Assembly: GCA_947683625.1 (NCBI GenBank)
Contig: CANTUR010000166.1
Location: 3,985,001 to 4,049,000 of the forward strand
Reading direction: 5' to 3'
DNA length: 64,000 nucleotides
DNA from: Mallotus nudiflorus
Taxonomy: Eukaryota; Streptophyta; Magnoliopsida; Malpighiales; Euphorbiaceae
Shown here in pieces: positions 32,199 to 45,002 of this stretch (position 1 is its first letter; each line of letters opens with the position of its first letter). The notes beneath the pieces were generated by a model, which searched no databases, had not been told where the DNA came from, and worked only from the letters and a program-made list of their open reading frames with translations. The position numbers were made by a program, and so were the translations under genes.

Positions 32199-34408
32199 TG
32201 TAGATGGTGGGGTTTAGTTCACGTCCAAGATTTTAGTAACAGCGACACTGTTTGAGCTTAAGGCTCTAGAGAATTCACTATTATATTACAAAGACATAGC
32301 GTGGAGATGAGGAGTCACCACCCAAGGTAATAACTGGGACAATTCAAAGGTGGTGGTAACTTGATTTTTTAAAAGAGAATTAGCACCACAACCATGAGAT
32401 TCTGGATACGGAATACTAACTTATTTTAATATTATGTTCATTTAGAATTAGTTTATGAATTATTACCTTATTCTCTAATTACATGCAATTTCATTTTAAA
32501 CCCTAATTATCATTCATCTAACCTAACTAATCATGAAATGGCACATACAAATGCATTCACATAGATCGCAACATCCCCACATTGGTCTAATCTATATTGA
32601 TTTTAATTTAAATGAGCTAAGTCTACATTTTATTTATAAGTGAAATAAAGCTAAAGGCGGGCTTACATTTTAAGTTAATTAATGAGCCTAAGTCTACTTG
32701 TTTTAATTCTAAAAAGTGGGCTTAAGTTTATTGATTTTATGGATAATTGATTTGGATTAGGTTTGAATTAATGGGTCTAGTTCTAATTAATTTTAATTTA
32801 AGTGAAAAATTTCCCTAAGTCTATTTATTTTAAGAAAAAAAGAAAAGATGCTTTAATGGACTTGGCTATGTCTAAATTAATTTTAATAGCCAAAAGGTAG
32901 TCTTAAGTCTAAAATAACCTAATGGACCTAAATTGATTTTAAAGTTAATTAAAACCTAAAATCCAATTAAAAGCCTATTTTAAATGGGTTAATCCTAAAA
33001 GTGGGCTTAGGGCCCAAAACGTATAAAAATAAACAAACAAGCCCGAAAACATAAAACATGCTAAGACAATCAAATAAAAAGATCAAACAAGGAATTAAAT
33101 TATTTCTTCTAAAAACCCTAATTTGATTTCATGTAACCTAATATTAAGCTATAGTCACCATTGATTTTATTAAGGTTTACCAAATACACCATAATTTACT
33201 AATCATTTCTAAAGCAGAAAAACAAAAATGTTACTATTCCCATTATTAAAGCTATTATAATTCCTACGTACATAAATTAAAAATAATTAATTACATGCCC
33301 AAATAAATAATAAAAAAAGAACATAAAAAAATACATAATATTAAAAACCTAAAATCTAATTAAAAATAACTGCAAAATTAAATGCATGGCATCTGATGGA
33401 TATTCCTCACGTATTCACCCCACAATTTTGGTTTTGCCCATCACAATCAAAATCACAAAATACAATGCAAAATAGAATAAGAGAATTAGTATATGATCAA
33501 ATAAAAAAAACAAAACCAAAGAAAAGAATAATATAGATGAAAGAGGAAAATAATGGGATGATACTGTGCAGTTTGATTGCCCCTTATAGTAGGAATCACC
33601 GTTGAAAATTGACCTCTGGCTTGATTTTAGATATTACTGAACGTATTGTGTTTTTTTTTTAATTTAAAGTTGCTTTAATGGGATGATACTGTGCAGTTTG
33701 ATTGCCCCTCATAGTAGGAATCACCGTTGAAAATTGACCTCTGGCTTGATTTTAGATATTACTGGACGTATTGTGTTTTTTTTAAAAAAACTAAAGAACG
33801 TTCAAAGTTTTTTTTTAACTCTGCACTATTTTTTAGTAGTCTCTCTTTTCTTTTTCTTGCTCTTTTTTGAAGCAACCTTTTTTTCTCTCTATTTTTTCTC
33901 TCTCCGCCTCTTTTTTCAAAGCAGCATCCTTCTTCTTTTTTTTATCCCCAAAATCCCCTTCGTCCAGGAGTCTCAACTACTCCTGATAAAATTATTTATC
34001 TTTGATAATTTTTTTTATTTAATCTAAAACAAAGATAAATATATGATACATGGAGAAAACATGAGTTTAACAGGATAATAAATGGGTTAAAATTTATTTA
34101 TTTATTTTTATTATTTTTTTTAACCAAAAATAAGATAAAAAAATCGTCAATCGAAATTATGTAAATCCGATCAAATTTCTATATTTCTTATCAGAATTAC
34201 AAAATTCTTATCGGTTTTCTGTAAAACCAATCAATCCTTTTACAATTAAACCCTCACAAAAAAAGCATTGCAATTTAGTCCTTAAAACTCACAATTTTAG
34301 TCCTAAAAATCCAAAATCAATATCTAAAGATCAATTTCGATCAAATTTTCATCATAGGAGCTCTCGTCGCATCTATACAGTAATGCTTCATAAAATTGGG
34401 TGCTTACA
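32199..34408 (-). mobile_element. LTR of the E2 family inserted in E1 3' region
   Basis: About 2.2 kb, homologous along its length to the E2 3' LTR at 55693-57766. Both have TGTA start, 'ccaagattttag', 'aactgggacaatt', a run of 'ggcttaagtc'-type segments, and end 'aaattgggtgcttaca'. E1-type 'gatcaaac...tttgcccc' units lie on both sides, consistent with a solo LTR. I see no clean 5-bp duplication. It contains the 125-bp duplication at 33551-33790. Confidence 0.78.
33551..33790. repeat. 125-bp direct tandem duplication
   Basis: The segment beginning 'taatgggatgatactgtgca' occurs at 33551 and 33676 with only a few differences over about 110 bases (for example ccttatagt versus cctcatagt). It sits inside the E2-family LTR and is not doubled in 55693-57766. 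Confidence 0.93.
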
Positions 34409-35046
34409 AAATGTCTACGATTTGCCCCCTGCTATGGGCCGATCAAACTAGGAAAGGAATTCTTAAATTTAAAATGTAACTATGATCCTCAGGAATTCAA
34501 CCCTATTAGTCACTCATTAATACTTTAATGAGATAACTTTCATCTTCTATACAATTAACTTCAAGATGCACCCAAGAATGAATAACAGTAAAAATTCTCC
34601 TAATTTTAAAGATTTTCTCTCTCTTTATTTTTTTAACAAAATTCCCAAAAAGCCACTCTCTTCTAATAAGGACCTTCTTCTCCTTTTTATGTTCCCATTT
34701 TCTATAAAGGTTGGCTTTTCCAAAAGCCCATTCTTTCAAAGCTTCATTCTCCCAAGGGCCCATCCTCTTAAAAGCTCATTCTCTTCTTTCATTCTTATAT
34801 AAAGAAGACATATCCATTTTCTCCATTCTTTCATCATTCCCTCTTCTCTCTTTTCTATTTTAGTTCTCATACTTTCTATTCAAACCTTTCTATCATGGAC
34901 GTTGTACGAACTCCAGACCTCCTAAAGTGGGACCCAATACCACCTTCAGTACATCCTCTATGACACTTCAGCCTCTTTATTAGAGATGAGATCCCCCTTC
35001 TAGCGGACATGCGATCTCATATCTATAGGTTGGCACTTGAGAGGTT

Positions 35047-35451
35047 AGTGTGTAATTTATTTAACTTTTCCTGCATATAACATCGGGCAATATCAGGTTA
35101 TTGTTAGAAAATACATATTTATCACTAAAAATAAGAATTTACTTAATTTAAATGAGAAAACTGTCAAAAATAAAAAAAACATGTGTTAGATCACTGACAT
35201 GAAGAAGCATCGCCTCTTTGATGGGGTGATCACCTCTTTGTTGGGGCAATCGCCCTTTTGAAGAGGTAATCACCTCATCACATTAAGGCGATCTGTTGGG
35301 GATGTGATCGCCTTTACACAAAAAGACGTCGCCCCTTCGATGGGGTGATTACCTCTACGTATAGAGGTGATCACCTCATTGACAGCACTCTGCAGAAATT
35401 TTTATACTTTGTTTGAATAAATTAATAATTTGACTCCTTATTTATCATGTA
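35047..35451 (+). other. PMD intron 1 with palindromic block
   Basis: Begins GTTAGTGTG and ends ATGTAG. 35203-35390 is packed with variants of 'gcatcgcctctttgatgggg' and 'ggtgatcacctc', making stacked hairpins. Its composition is much more GC-rich than the rest of the intron. Confidence 0.5.
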
Positions 35452-36710
35452 GCTTTATGCACACACTCTCAAAGGTATTAGAAATTTCAGTGGAGCATGA
35501 GCCTAGTACAATGAGCTTATAGATGAGATCAAGACTCATATTTGGGACACCAAATTTTTAAATTTTATCCTTGCACTCCCAGTATAGCAAGGGTGAATGG
35601 ACTATCTCTGATGGAGAGATGGTATAACACTACTCACACATTCCATCTCCCTTTTAGTGAGTTCACTCTTAAGCCAATCTCTTTTGCTACTGTTACTGGC
35701 ATCGCTTGTATAGGAGATTCTATTCCTTTTAATGTGAGTCTCCATCAACTATCTCCCAACCATCTCGCTTACATTGAGCATCTGCTCGGCATGGTCCTAG
35801 ATATGAATGGGACACACATAGTGAAGCTGGATTCTATTAAGAGCTACTACACCCGTGCTAAATTTGAAGCAGCTACCACACCTTGCGAGATTAATCAGGT
35901 AGTGAGGGCATTCTTGGTCTACTTACTAGGCACCACTTTATTTACGGACACTACTAGCCCCGTAAATTTGATTTTCTTGATGCCTTTAAAGGATCTAGAT
36001 TTGATGGCTTCATATGATTGGGGTAGTTATGCTTTAACCTACTTGTATAAGAGTATGGATGAGTTAGTTCATTGAGCCAGATGATTCTATGGTTTCTGGC
36101 ATGCTATTCTAGTATGTCCCCTTTTTTTCTTATTTTGTTGGGCTCATCTCAAATACCATTATCATGATTTGTTAACCATCCTTCTCTCTTTTGCAGGATT
36201 AGCCTCTAGAGCATAAGTTGATAATTAGGATATCCCATATTCATGACACTCCCTTCCCTACCATGGCAAGATGGGGCCCTAGTCGCACTTGGAGGAGGCC
36301 TATCGCTCACATGCACATCCACCATGAGCTACTGAACACCTTAACGCATAATGAGGTAGGTACCTGTAAACATAATTATAATCAATAACACATTTATTAA
36401 TCTAATTCATTCACTTACTAGTTTATTTCCACAGCTGTGCCCGAATTTGTAGGGCCCTTAGGCTAGATGGTCCCAAGCCATGGTCCACTTGATTCTACTA
36501 TCTAGGAGGAAGGTCTTGCTCAGAGGGCCTGACTGCAGAGTTTGGTACCTTGGCAAGAGGATACATAATTAGTGCTAGGGCTTAAGTGAGACGACTACCT
36601 CTTTCTCCTCCTCATTCCATTTTTTGGGTGCACCTATTGGAGGGAGATGAGATTGACTAAGCCTTGGAAGGAGAAGACATGGAGAATTACTACAAGAGGA
36701 GGAAGTCTCA

Positions 36711-39700
36711 TGTAATATCTCGAGTTTTTAAATAATTTTAAACTGCATCAGGATATGCAGTGTTAATAATTTTTATTTATATTTATGATTATTTAATGAG
36801 TTTGTTAGTTATTAAAGTCAAATTCAATTATTTTATATTATTTTAAGAGATTTACGTAAAATTTTTCCAGAAATTTATTTTTAAGAAATTAAGACATAAA
36901 TAATTAAATATTAATTATTTTAAACGGATTTATGAATTTGCATGAGTTCATGCATGATTTTAAATTTTCAATAAAATACATATACGTACATGCATTTAAA
37001 TTAAATTAGGGTTATTAAATTAAATTAAATTATAATATATAGTTTTAATATTAATTAATTAAATGTGTGTATACATGTATATGTGTATATATATTATTAT
37101 TATTAAAGTGTGTGGTGGATATTTATTGTGTGTATTAATTTATATATTAAAATAATATTAAGTAGGATATATATACACATATATACATATAACATCATTA
37201 TCAAAAATAAAGTTTACATTAATTACAGAATTGCCATCAACTACATCTTCTTCCTCCCGATTGATTTTCTTCCCCGTCCAGCTTTTGCAACTCCTTCCTC
37301 TTCCCGTCGGTGTGCTCTTTGGTGTGCCACCACCATTTCCAATAGCTTAACCACCCTCTCCAGCATCGGTGAACGCTGCGAAAACCCGAGAAGCCGAAAC
37401 TCACACTCAACTCCGATTGCCGTGATTCCGGCCACAATTTTGAGCCCCACCGATCTCTATCTCTTCCTTGAGCTCCAGTGAGTGCATTTCCAAGCTTTGT
37501 TTCACTTGAAATGGTCTAGATTTCCCTAGGTTTCAATTTTACAATTTCGACCTATTAGGGTTTTTCATTTTTTTTTGCATCGATTCGGTTGATTCATGAA
37601 ATCTTCCTTTATAAACATTGATCCTAGTACCTTAATCTACCTCTGTGAATTTTTGTGGAATTTTTGGGAATTATTTTGATTTTTTGTGAATTTTTTATTA
37701 TTTTATTCATATTTTCTAATTTTCGAAATTTAATTAAATAAATTATGAAATTTTTTTATGGTGTTTTTAGGTGTTGAAATGCATTTTAGAAATTTATTTG
37801 TAATTTTTTTTAATTTTATATAATTATTTTGAATTTATTTAGTTTATGTAATTTTGGGAAAATTAGGTTAAATATGTGTTTTATTGAAATTAATTGGTTA
37901 ATTGAGTATATTTATTGATATTATTGAATTATATGTTGAGAAATTTAATTTTTAGCAATTATACTATTTTTGGTGAATTTTTGATTAATTTTAGAGAATT
38001 TACATAACTAGGGGTATTTTGGTAATTTGGCACTAAATTGGCTAAAAATATAATTAAATTGGTTTTAATAGTTATTTGAGGTATAAAAATTATTTCTACA
38101 AATTATTTAGTATTTTTAACTAATTAAAACTATTTTTCGTAAATTATTTTCAAATTATATATAATATACGATTTTTTCTAAATAAATGAGTTTTTATTGA
38201 TTTTTAGTAAGTTTTAGGGTTAATTATGTAATTTAAATTTATAAAATGTATTTTGGTCAATATTTATGAATTTATTGAGAATTTTCGATTTTTAATAATA
38301 TTTTATCAAAATCAGGGTTTTATTGTAATTATTGGATAAACGATTATTTTCAGTGTTTTAAATACCTAGTTTGCTAAATTTTAAGTATAAAGGGTATTTT
38401 TGGTATTTTCTGAATTTTTCATGCGTTCAGTATTATTTCATGAATTGTGAACCTCGATCGATGAATTGTAGTTTGGGAGTCCGACTGAGGGGTTGTATGG
38501 CGATATATTTATAAAATGTGTTTCTTTGCAGGGCCGCTCTACTCTTTGAGTAGAGAGATGTCCGTTTTACAAGGGAGGTTCTACTGGATTTTCGGTAGAA
38601 TTCTCGTAAAACCTGATGTTCGGTCAAATTCCTATTTTTATTCTGTGTCCGATATTCATAGATCGAGTCTCTAGGAATTTCGATAGATTTATTCTGATTC
38701 ATGTTGTCATTTGTTTGTTTAGTTGTGCCGAGACCGAGGCCTAGTGGACCAGGCTCGTCGGACCTGTCTCGAGGAGCACAATAACAATGAGTTGTTATTT
38801 TATATATACGTGTTCTAGGTTGCATGATTTTAAAAATGTATGACTTATTTTATAAATTATGCATGAATAGTCTAATTATTTCTTAGGTTTATTTTTTGTA
38901 TATTTTCAGTGTATTTTTGGTATATTTTAAATTATATGCATGTTTTATTAATGATTTATACTTAAAATATTTTTAAGTATATTTATGGTTTATTTCTAGT
39001 TTATTTTATAGTTAAACTGAATTTTATTGACATATATACTAGAAATATACCTGGTCTATTTTTGGTATATTTCTAGTATATATATGGTTTATGTTGCTAT
39101 TTTATTTAATATCATGCATCATTTGTTTTATGAATGCATGTTTTATATAATAATGAAGGATATCAATAGAACGTGCTACCTAGTGGGCAGCACTAGGACC
39201 AAGTACGTATCGGTGCGCCGATAGCATTTAGGCTTTATTACTTACCTATTTGTGGGTTATAATCGAATTGTTTTATTTGATGTGTGATATGATTTGAGAG
39301 TGTGATTGCTAAAGCTCGGTTGACTAAGTGTCTCGGGGCCAATCATGCTGACAGTCAGACTGCTGGAGCTTGATTGACTTAGTGTCTCGAGGCCAGTCTA
39401 CTGTCCAAATGGAACAAGTGAAATTATTTGGAATAAGTGAGCCTGTATGGCTAAAGTGTTGTCTAACACTGTTTGAGGTTGCGATTTTCTAGGGTTCTAT
39501 TTGATCCTTCATATACGGATGTATTTCTTAATATTTATATAAAATGATTTTACTGCATCTGTGTTATTTTGCTTGTATATCTATTTATTATATATACTAT
39601 TGAATGTGTGCATTGTCATTTAGCTATGCATGTATATATATTATAGCAATTCACTTAATGAGGTCTGACTCCCCTCCATTAACTATTTTTCAGGAGAGTC

Positions 39701-40099
39701 TACATCTTTAGACCTCAGTAGTAGACCCATACGTTGGATTTCTTCCGCCCTGACTTCACTATGTAATCTACTTACTTGATGTCATTTTATAATCTAAACA
39801 CTGTAGTAGTTATAGTCATTTATGAAATTTATGTATCATGTTTATATGAGATTTGTATTTTAAAGATATGAACTGGGTTTTTTATTAAAAGATTATTTAT
39901 ATATGAGATGAGTTGTTTGTTTAAATCCATTGGTGGATTATTATTTTATTATTTATAAAATTTATTTCTGCTGTGAGTGATTTTATTTATGTTATTATTA
40001 CTATTGCATGTTTTTATTTTTAGGCTTGCTACGAGTTCCGGATTCGAAAGAATTCTCATTCCCTAGCGTCGGACATGGCCCCTATTTTGGGTCGTGACA
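36711..40099 (+). mobile_element. Solo LTR T4 (3389 bp) in PMD exon 4
   Basis: TGTAATATCTCG start and GGTCGTGACA end, with all family blocks. Flanks are tctca (36706-36710) and tctcg (40100-40104). Joining the two sides once restores the reading frame (KS-RYVEFALTQ), which shows that the target lay inside a coding exon. Confidence 0.9.
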
Positions 40100-40212
40100 T
40101 CTCGATATGTAGAGTTTGCGTTAACTCAAATCCTATAGAGGGTGACTCCACCTGCATCCACATCTCAAGTAAGCATGTCATTTATTAAGCACATAATTTC
40201 ATATTCACATCT

Positions 40213-42521
40213 ATAAATATCATTTTCTATTGATATCCTTCATTATTAATATAAAACATACATTCACAAATAAATGATGCATGTATTTAAATAAAATAGC
40301 AACATAAACCATATATATACTAGAAATATACCAAAAGTAAACCAGGTATATTTCGAATATATATATGTTAAATAAATCCAATTAAATTACAAAATAAACT
40401 AGAAATGCATTTGAAAATATTTTAAACATAATTCATTAATAAAACATGCATATGGTTTAAAATATACCAATAATAAACCAAAAATAAACCAAAATAAAAT
40501 TAAATACTAATTGAATTATTTATGCATAATTAATCAAAATAAAACATACATTTCTAAATCATGCACCCTAAAATATATATATATAGAATAGTAACTCACA
40601 ATTAGTGTGCTCCACGAGATGGATCCGACAAGCCTGGTCCACTAGGCCTCAGTCTCAGCGCAACTAAACATACAAAAATAACAGACATCAGAATAAACCT
40701 AATAGAAAATCTTAGAAACTCGATCTAGAATATTAGACACAGAATCAGAATTAGGGTTTGACCGGACATCACGTTTTACGAGAATTCTACCGAAAATCCG
40801 ACAGAACCTCCCTTATAAAACGGACATCTCTCTACTCAAAGAGTAGAGCTGGCCCTGCAAAGAAACACACTTCGAAAAATAGATATAGGAACACATTCAC
40901 AACCCCTCGGTCGGACTCCAAGCTACAGTTTACCGACCGAGGTCCACAATTCACTGAATATTCACAAAATATCGAAAATACCCTTATATCATAGAAATAC
41001 ATTTAATAAGTAGAAATTACATAATTAACCCTAAAACACAGTAAAAACCGATAAAAACTCATTTTATTAGAAAAATCGTATATTATATATATAATTGAAA
41101 ATAATTTACGAAAAATAGTTTTAATTAGTTAAAAATACTAAATAATTTGTAGAAACCATTTTTATACCTTCAATAACTATTAAAACCAATTTAATTACAC
41201 TTTTAGCCAATTTAGGGTAAAATTACCAAAATACCCCTATATATATAAATATACTAAAATTAATCCAAAAATTCATCAAAAATAATATAATTGCAACAAA
41301 ATTAATTTTCTCAACATATTTATCAATAATATCAATAAATAAACTCAATTAACTAATTAATTTCAATTAAAACACAATTAACCCTATTTTTACAAAATTA
41401 CATAAATTAATTAAATTCAAAATAAATACATAGAAATTCATAAAAATTCCAAATAAATTTCTATAATTCATTTCAACACCTATATTTATCATAAAACACA
41501 ATTTCATAATTTAATTAATTAATTTTCAAAAATTAGAAAATAATAATAAAATATTCAAAAATACCCAAAAATCAAAATAATTTCCAAAAATTCTACAAAA
41601 ATTCAAACATGAAGATTAAGCTACTAGGATTAACATTTGTAAAGGAATTTTTCATGAATCAATCAATTGGAGCTCAAAAAAAATCAAACTGAATTACAAA
41701 AATCTAAACCATTTTAAGTGAAACAAAGGTTGGAATCACACTCACCGGAGCTCAAGGAGAAGAAAGAGACCGACGGTGTCGAAAACGATTGCCGAAAATG
41801 CTGTGAACGACGGTGAGGAGAGTTTCGGCTTCTCCGGCCAAAACGAGCTTCCCGACACCGGAAATGGGCTCTGCTAGCAGCGGAACAGCTAGAGGAAGGA
41901 GGTGGCACACCAACGGTGAGTGAACAGAGTTGCAGACGCCGGAGGAGTGAGGGACGATCGAGGAAGAAGGAGAAGCTTCAATGGAAAACTTGTAATTTTA
42001 TCAAACTTTATTTTTTTGCTAAATATTATATGTATATGTATGTATATATATATATATACTTTATATTATTTTAATATATAATATTATATGGACAATAACT
42101 ATTCACCACACACATAATTTAATATTTTTAATAATTTATACACTAAAAAAAATAATTAAATAATATTAAAACTAATAATAAATAATAATAAAAAAATTAG
42201 GGTAATTAATTAAACCCTAGTTAAATAAATAAATACACATATATACACTCTATCTAGTGCTTTTAAAAATACATATGAGTTCATGCAAATGTGAAAATCT
42301 ATTTAAAATAATTAATAATAAATAATTTACGTGTCAATTTTCCCGAAATTGAAATTCTCGAAAAAAATTTACATAAAATACTTAAAATAATATAAAACAA
42401 TAAAAATTAGTTTTAATTAAATAACAACTCATAAAATATCAATATTATATATGAAAATTATTAACATTGCATATCCCGATGCAGTATTAAAATATTTTTA
42501 AAAAAAACACGGGATATTACA
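40213..42521 (-). mobile_element. Truncated LTR T5, inverted relative to T4
   Basis: On the minus strand it starts TGTAATATCCCGTG at 42521 and follows the family to 'gaaggatatcaatagaa' (40213), then stops. The last ~930 bp, from 'cgtgctacctagtgggcag' on, are missing. It lies in a PMD intron (donor GTAAGC at 40169, acceptor TTATGCAG at 42579). The abrupt end suggests a deletion after insertion. Confidence 0.85.
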
Positions 42522-43202
42522 ACTATTCTCACATTTGACTTAACACAGGGTTAGTGCTAATAAATCATTAATTATGCAGATACTTCGAGATTAGGAGGAG
42601 TATATGTATAGGGTGATTGAGGCCCAGTGGGACTTCTTGAAAGCACGACATAGCAATGGAAAGTATCAATCATTTCTTATTCCTACATGTGTGCATGTTT
42701 TCATGATGTTTCACCTCTCATTGTGATTTAACAGGCCCAAGATGAGGCTAGTCAAGCCAGGATCACTGCTCTAAAGTTCCAGCTGGCTACCCTTCGAGTT
42801 GATGATAATGAGGAGGGTAATGATGGAGAGGAGCAGGAGCATGACAATGATCCCATGGATAAGGGAGATGATCATGGAGATGATCCTGCTAGTGAGGGAG
42901 ATAATGAATCTGGAGACAATGAGTAGAGGGCTACCCGAGATGAGTGTTAGTATAGGATCAATTTTGCCATCTTGAACTATTGTTTCTATGTTACTTTGAT
43001 ATTTTAGATTGATCTCCATTTTAGAAGTTTCACATTTTCTCTTAACTGAATGCTGAGCCCAATTTTCATTTAACTGAATCTGAATCATCTAAAAACATTT
43101 TAACTATAGATGTTCTACTTTTCGATATTTATTTTACATTTTCATGTCAATCACTCAGTGTCAGTACAACAACATATTCTTGTGCCTGCTGTTGGAGAAA
43201 CA

Positions 43203-43300
43203 TTACCCTAACATTAGGGTAATGCCTCTTTGTAAAGGGGTGACAAGGAATCACCTTAACATGAAGAGGCATCACTTGATCATAGAGGTGAATGCCTCTG
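43203..43300. repeat. Palindromic gaggcatcac block upstream of the DUF7745-like gene
   Basis: Contains 'ggggtgacaaggaatcacc', 'agaggcatcacttgatc' and 'agaggtgaatgcctctgc', related to the blocks in E1 LTRs and PMD intron 1. Confidence 0.6.
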
Positions 43301-43414
43301 CAGCAGTAATATGGAGCTACTTAAATCCCTCACTCTCCTCTAAAATTCCCAATTCCATAATTTTTGCCATTCTTCTCAATTTTTTCTCTCTAGACAGTAT
43401 CCCTATCTCCTAAA

Positions 43415-44594
43415 ATGACTGAAAGAAACTTGAAACAACTACAGCCAATCCTAAATAACTTAGATAAGGAATCATGGGCAAAATTGAAGCCATTTCACTT
43501 ATTAATCTTTAGATCTCTACATGCTAGGAGAATCAATTTCCCTTTTTTCCATATTGTAACTCAATTCTGGGATCCCTAAAAACATGTATTCCAACTCAAT
43601 ATAGTTGAACTATGGCCCCTACTAGAAGAATTCAAAGCTATCTTAGGCTATCATATGGATTTCACTTGTCAAATTGTAATCCTTCAGGTTAGAACTCTAA
43701 ACTTACACTTCATCCAACATCAAATGGCCAGGTTATTCAATCTTTCACCCCCAGCCTTCCTTTCATCACATCTTTGGTAATGAAGTACTGGTAGGGCCTT
43801 TCCTTAAGCTCATTATAACTATAGATAAAAAGGAGGTCTACTAGCCATGGATGCTTTCTCTTTTCCTATATGCTTAATTCCTGCTTGTTTCCCCTTCATG
43901 AAACTGTGATTCAAAAATCCTTTATATCCAAGATCAAGTGGAAGTCGGGCTCAATTCTTTCTCTCTCATCTTGGTAAAAATCAACATTGGGTTAAACAAC
44001 TTCATAGCAACCAAGTGCTTCTCTAGAAGTTCACTCCTACTGGAGGTAAATTTCTTCTTCTCTTATTTTTTCTTCCACTTTTTAGGCATTTTTAGTCACT
44101 CATCACTTTTATAAATGTGGTTTCATGAGAAATTGGGATTTCTTGAACCTCCCTAAGACATTTCACATTATAAAGCCTAGCATTGCCGAACTAGAAGGGT
44201 GCATCCCATACAAGAAGATGTTCAAAGCTGGCTGTCAACATTCCCCAATACTCTAATATAGTGGATGTGTCCACAGTGGAGATTACAATTCGTGAACCTC
44301 CGATCTTATACCCATTGTGTTCCCATTAATGGACTCTACTTTGCTACTTTCTACAATCTTGCCCATCTTTACTGATAATACAAATAGAAACAATTGATGG
44401 GATTAGTACAAGAGTTTGAACCAGGACCTCTCTCTTTAAACTTCCTGGATAATTTGGTTGCTTCCTAGACTTTCAGAATCATTCAGAGGTGCATTGGCTA
44501 TGATAGAGATCTGACAATTGATGATCAGTACAAGGCATGGATCCAATTGCCACAAACAGAAAGAGATGAGTTTATTAGAAATAAAAGAACATGA
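43415..44594 (+). pseudogene. DUF7745-like gene remnant, antisense in E1
   Basis: From ATG at 43415 the frame reads MTERNLKQLQPILNNL, then LKPFHLLIFRSLHARRINF, a stop after 'QFWDP', and VELWPLLEEFKAILGYHM before a donor-like GTTAGA. The 'FxxIVxxFWDPxxxxFxxxxVExxPxxEEFxAILG' arrangement resembles the DUF7745 family often annotated next to retroelement genes. At the 3' end a tail with IDDQYKAWIQLPQTERDEF closes at TGA 44592-44594. Between these are frameshifts and probable introns. The distance from the PMD stop is about 490 bp, same strand. Function unknown; the family call is from memory of the motif pattern. Confidence 0.45.
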
Positions 44595-45002
44595 GAGTTG
44601 AAAATGTCGAGTGCTTAGGGTATTTATCAAAAGAAAAGGAAACAAAATTAGTTTATGAATCAAGATGTTGTTAGATAGCATTTCCCTTTTTAGTTAAACC
44701 GTTTGTAATAGACACTTAATGCAACGTTTAATAGTAATCAAGGTAATATATTTCATTTAATTTAAGTACAATATGGATATACATTTTGCTTATTCCATAT
44801 CTCATATCATTAGTTAGCTTACCCTTGCAAGTTTTCCAACTATTTTTTTCTATCTCTCTCCTTTTACACGACCTTAATTTATGTCTGGACCATCTCTTTC
44901 AAGGTTTTCAATCCAACAGGACTTTGTTTTTTATTTTTTCATTTTTGGTCTCTAATTTTTGCTTAGAAAACCCCTTTTTGAGGTTTCCTCCCTAGCAAGA
45001 CT
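44595..45002. other. Spacer between antisense genes and E1 pol
   Basis: T-rich sequence with no recognised motif. The open frame at 44786-44995 is low-complexity hydrophobic and reads through T-rich repeats. Confidence 0.4.

Larger units (their letters stand above)
34895..42926 (+). pseudogene. Plant mobile domain (PMD) gene, spliced, decayed, antisense in E1
   Basis: PMD proteins (MAIN/MAIL type in plants) also occur in transposons; their biochemical role is unclear. Exon blocks: 34895-35046, ~35452-36111, 36197-36355, 36435-36710 continuing 40105-40168 beyond T4, 42580-42662 and 42735-42926. The core (35545-36060) reads NGLSLMERWYNTTHTFHLPF, then ITGI-like 'TGIACIGDSI', 'VNLIFLMPLKDL' and YDWGSYALTYLYKSMDEL, all PMD signatures. 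Exon 3 gives HDTPFPTMARWGPSRTW. The last exon is very acidic (about 25 Asp/Glu) and ends GDNE-stop. Premature stops lie in exon 1 (TGA), about 35500-35540, 36073, 36201, near 36575-36665, about 40131 and 42592. T4 interrupts exon 4, and T5 sits in the next intron. Confident on the family, less on exon borders. Confidence 0.75.

Noticed and set aside
33734..34027. Phe/Leu-rich 97-codon frame resembling a membrane protein
   Set aside because: A translation of T-rich low-complexity LTR sequence; TTT/TTC codons give false hydrophobicity.
38433..38825. Minus-strand open frame in T4 that recurs in T5 (HxVLREFYRKS, RTSLxKRTSLYSKSRA)
   Set aside because: It recurs because the LTR block itself is conserved. 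In T6 and T3 the frame is broken or shifted, and no domain is recognisable.
44786..44995. Possible small secreted protein frame
   Set aside because: Its composition follows T-rich DNA; no conserved motif, and no promoter or splice context.
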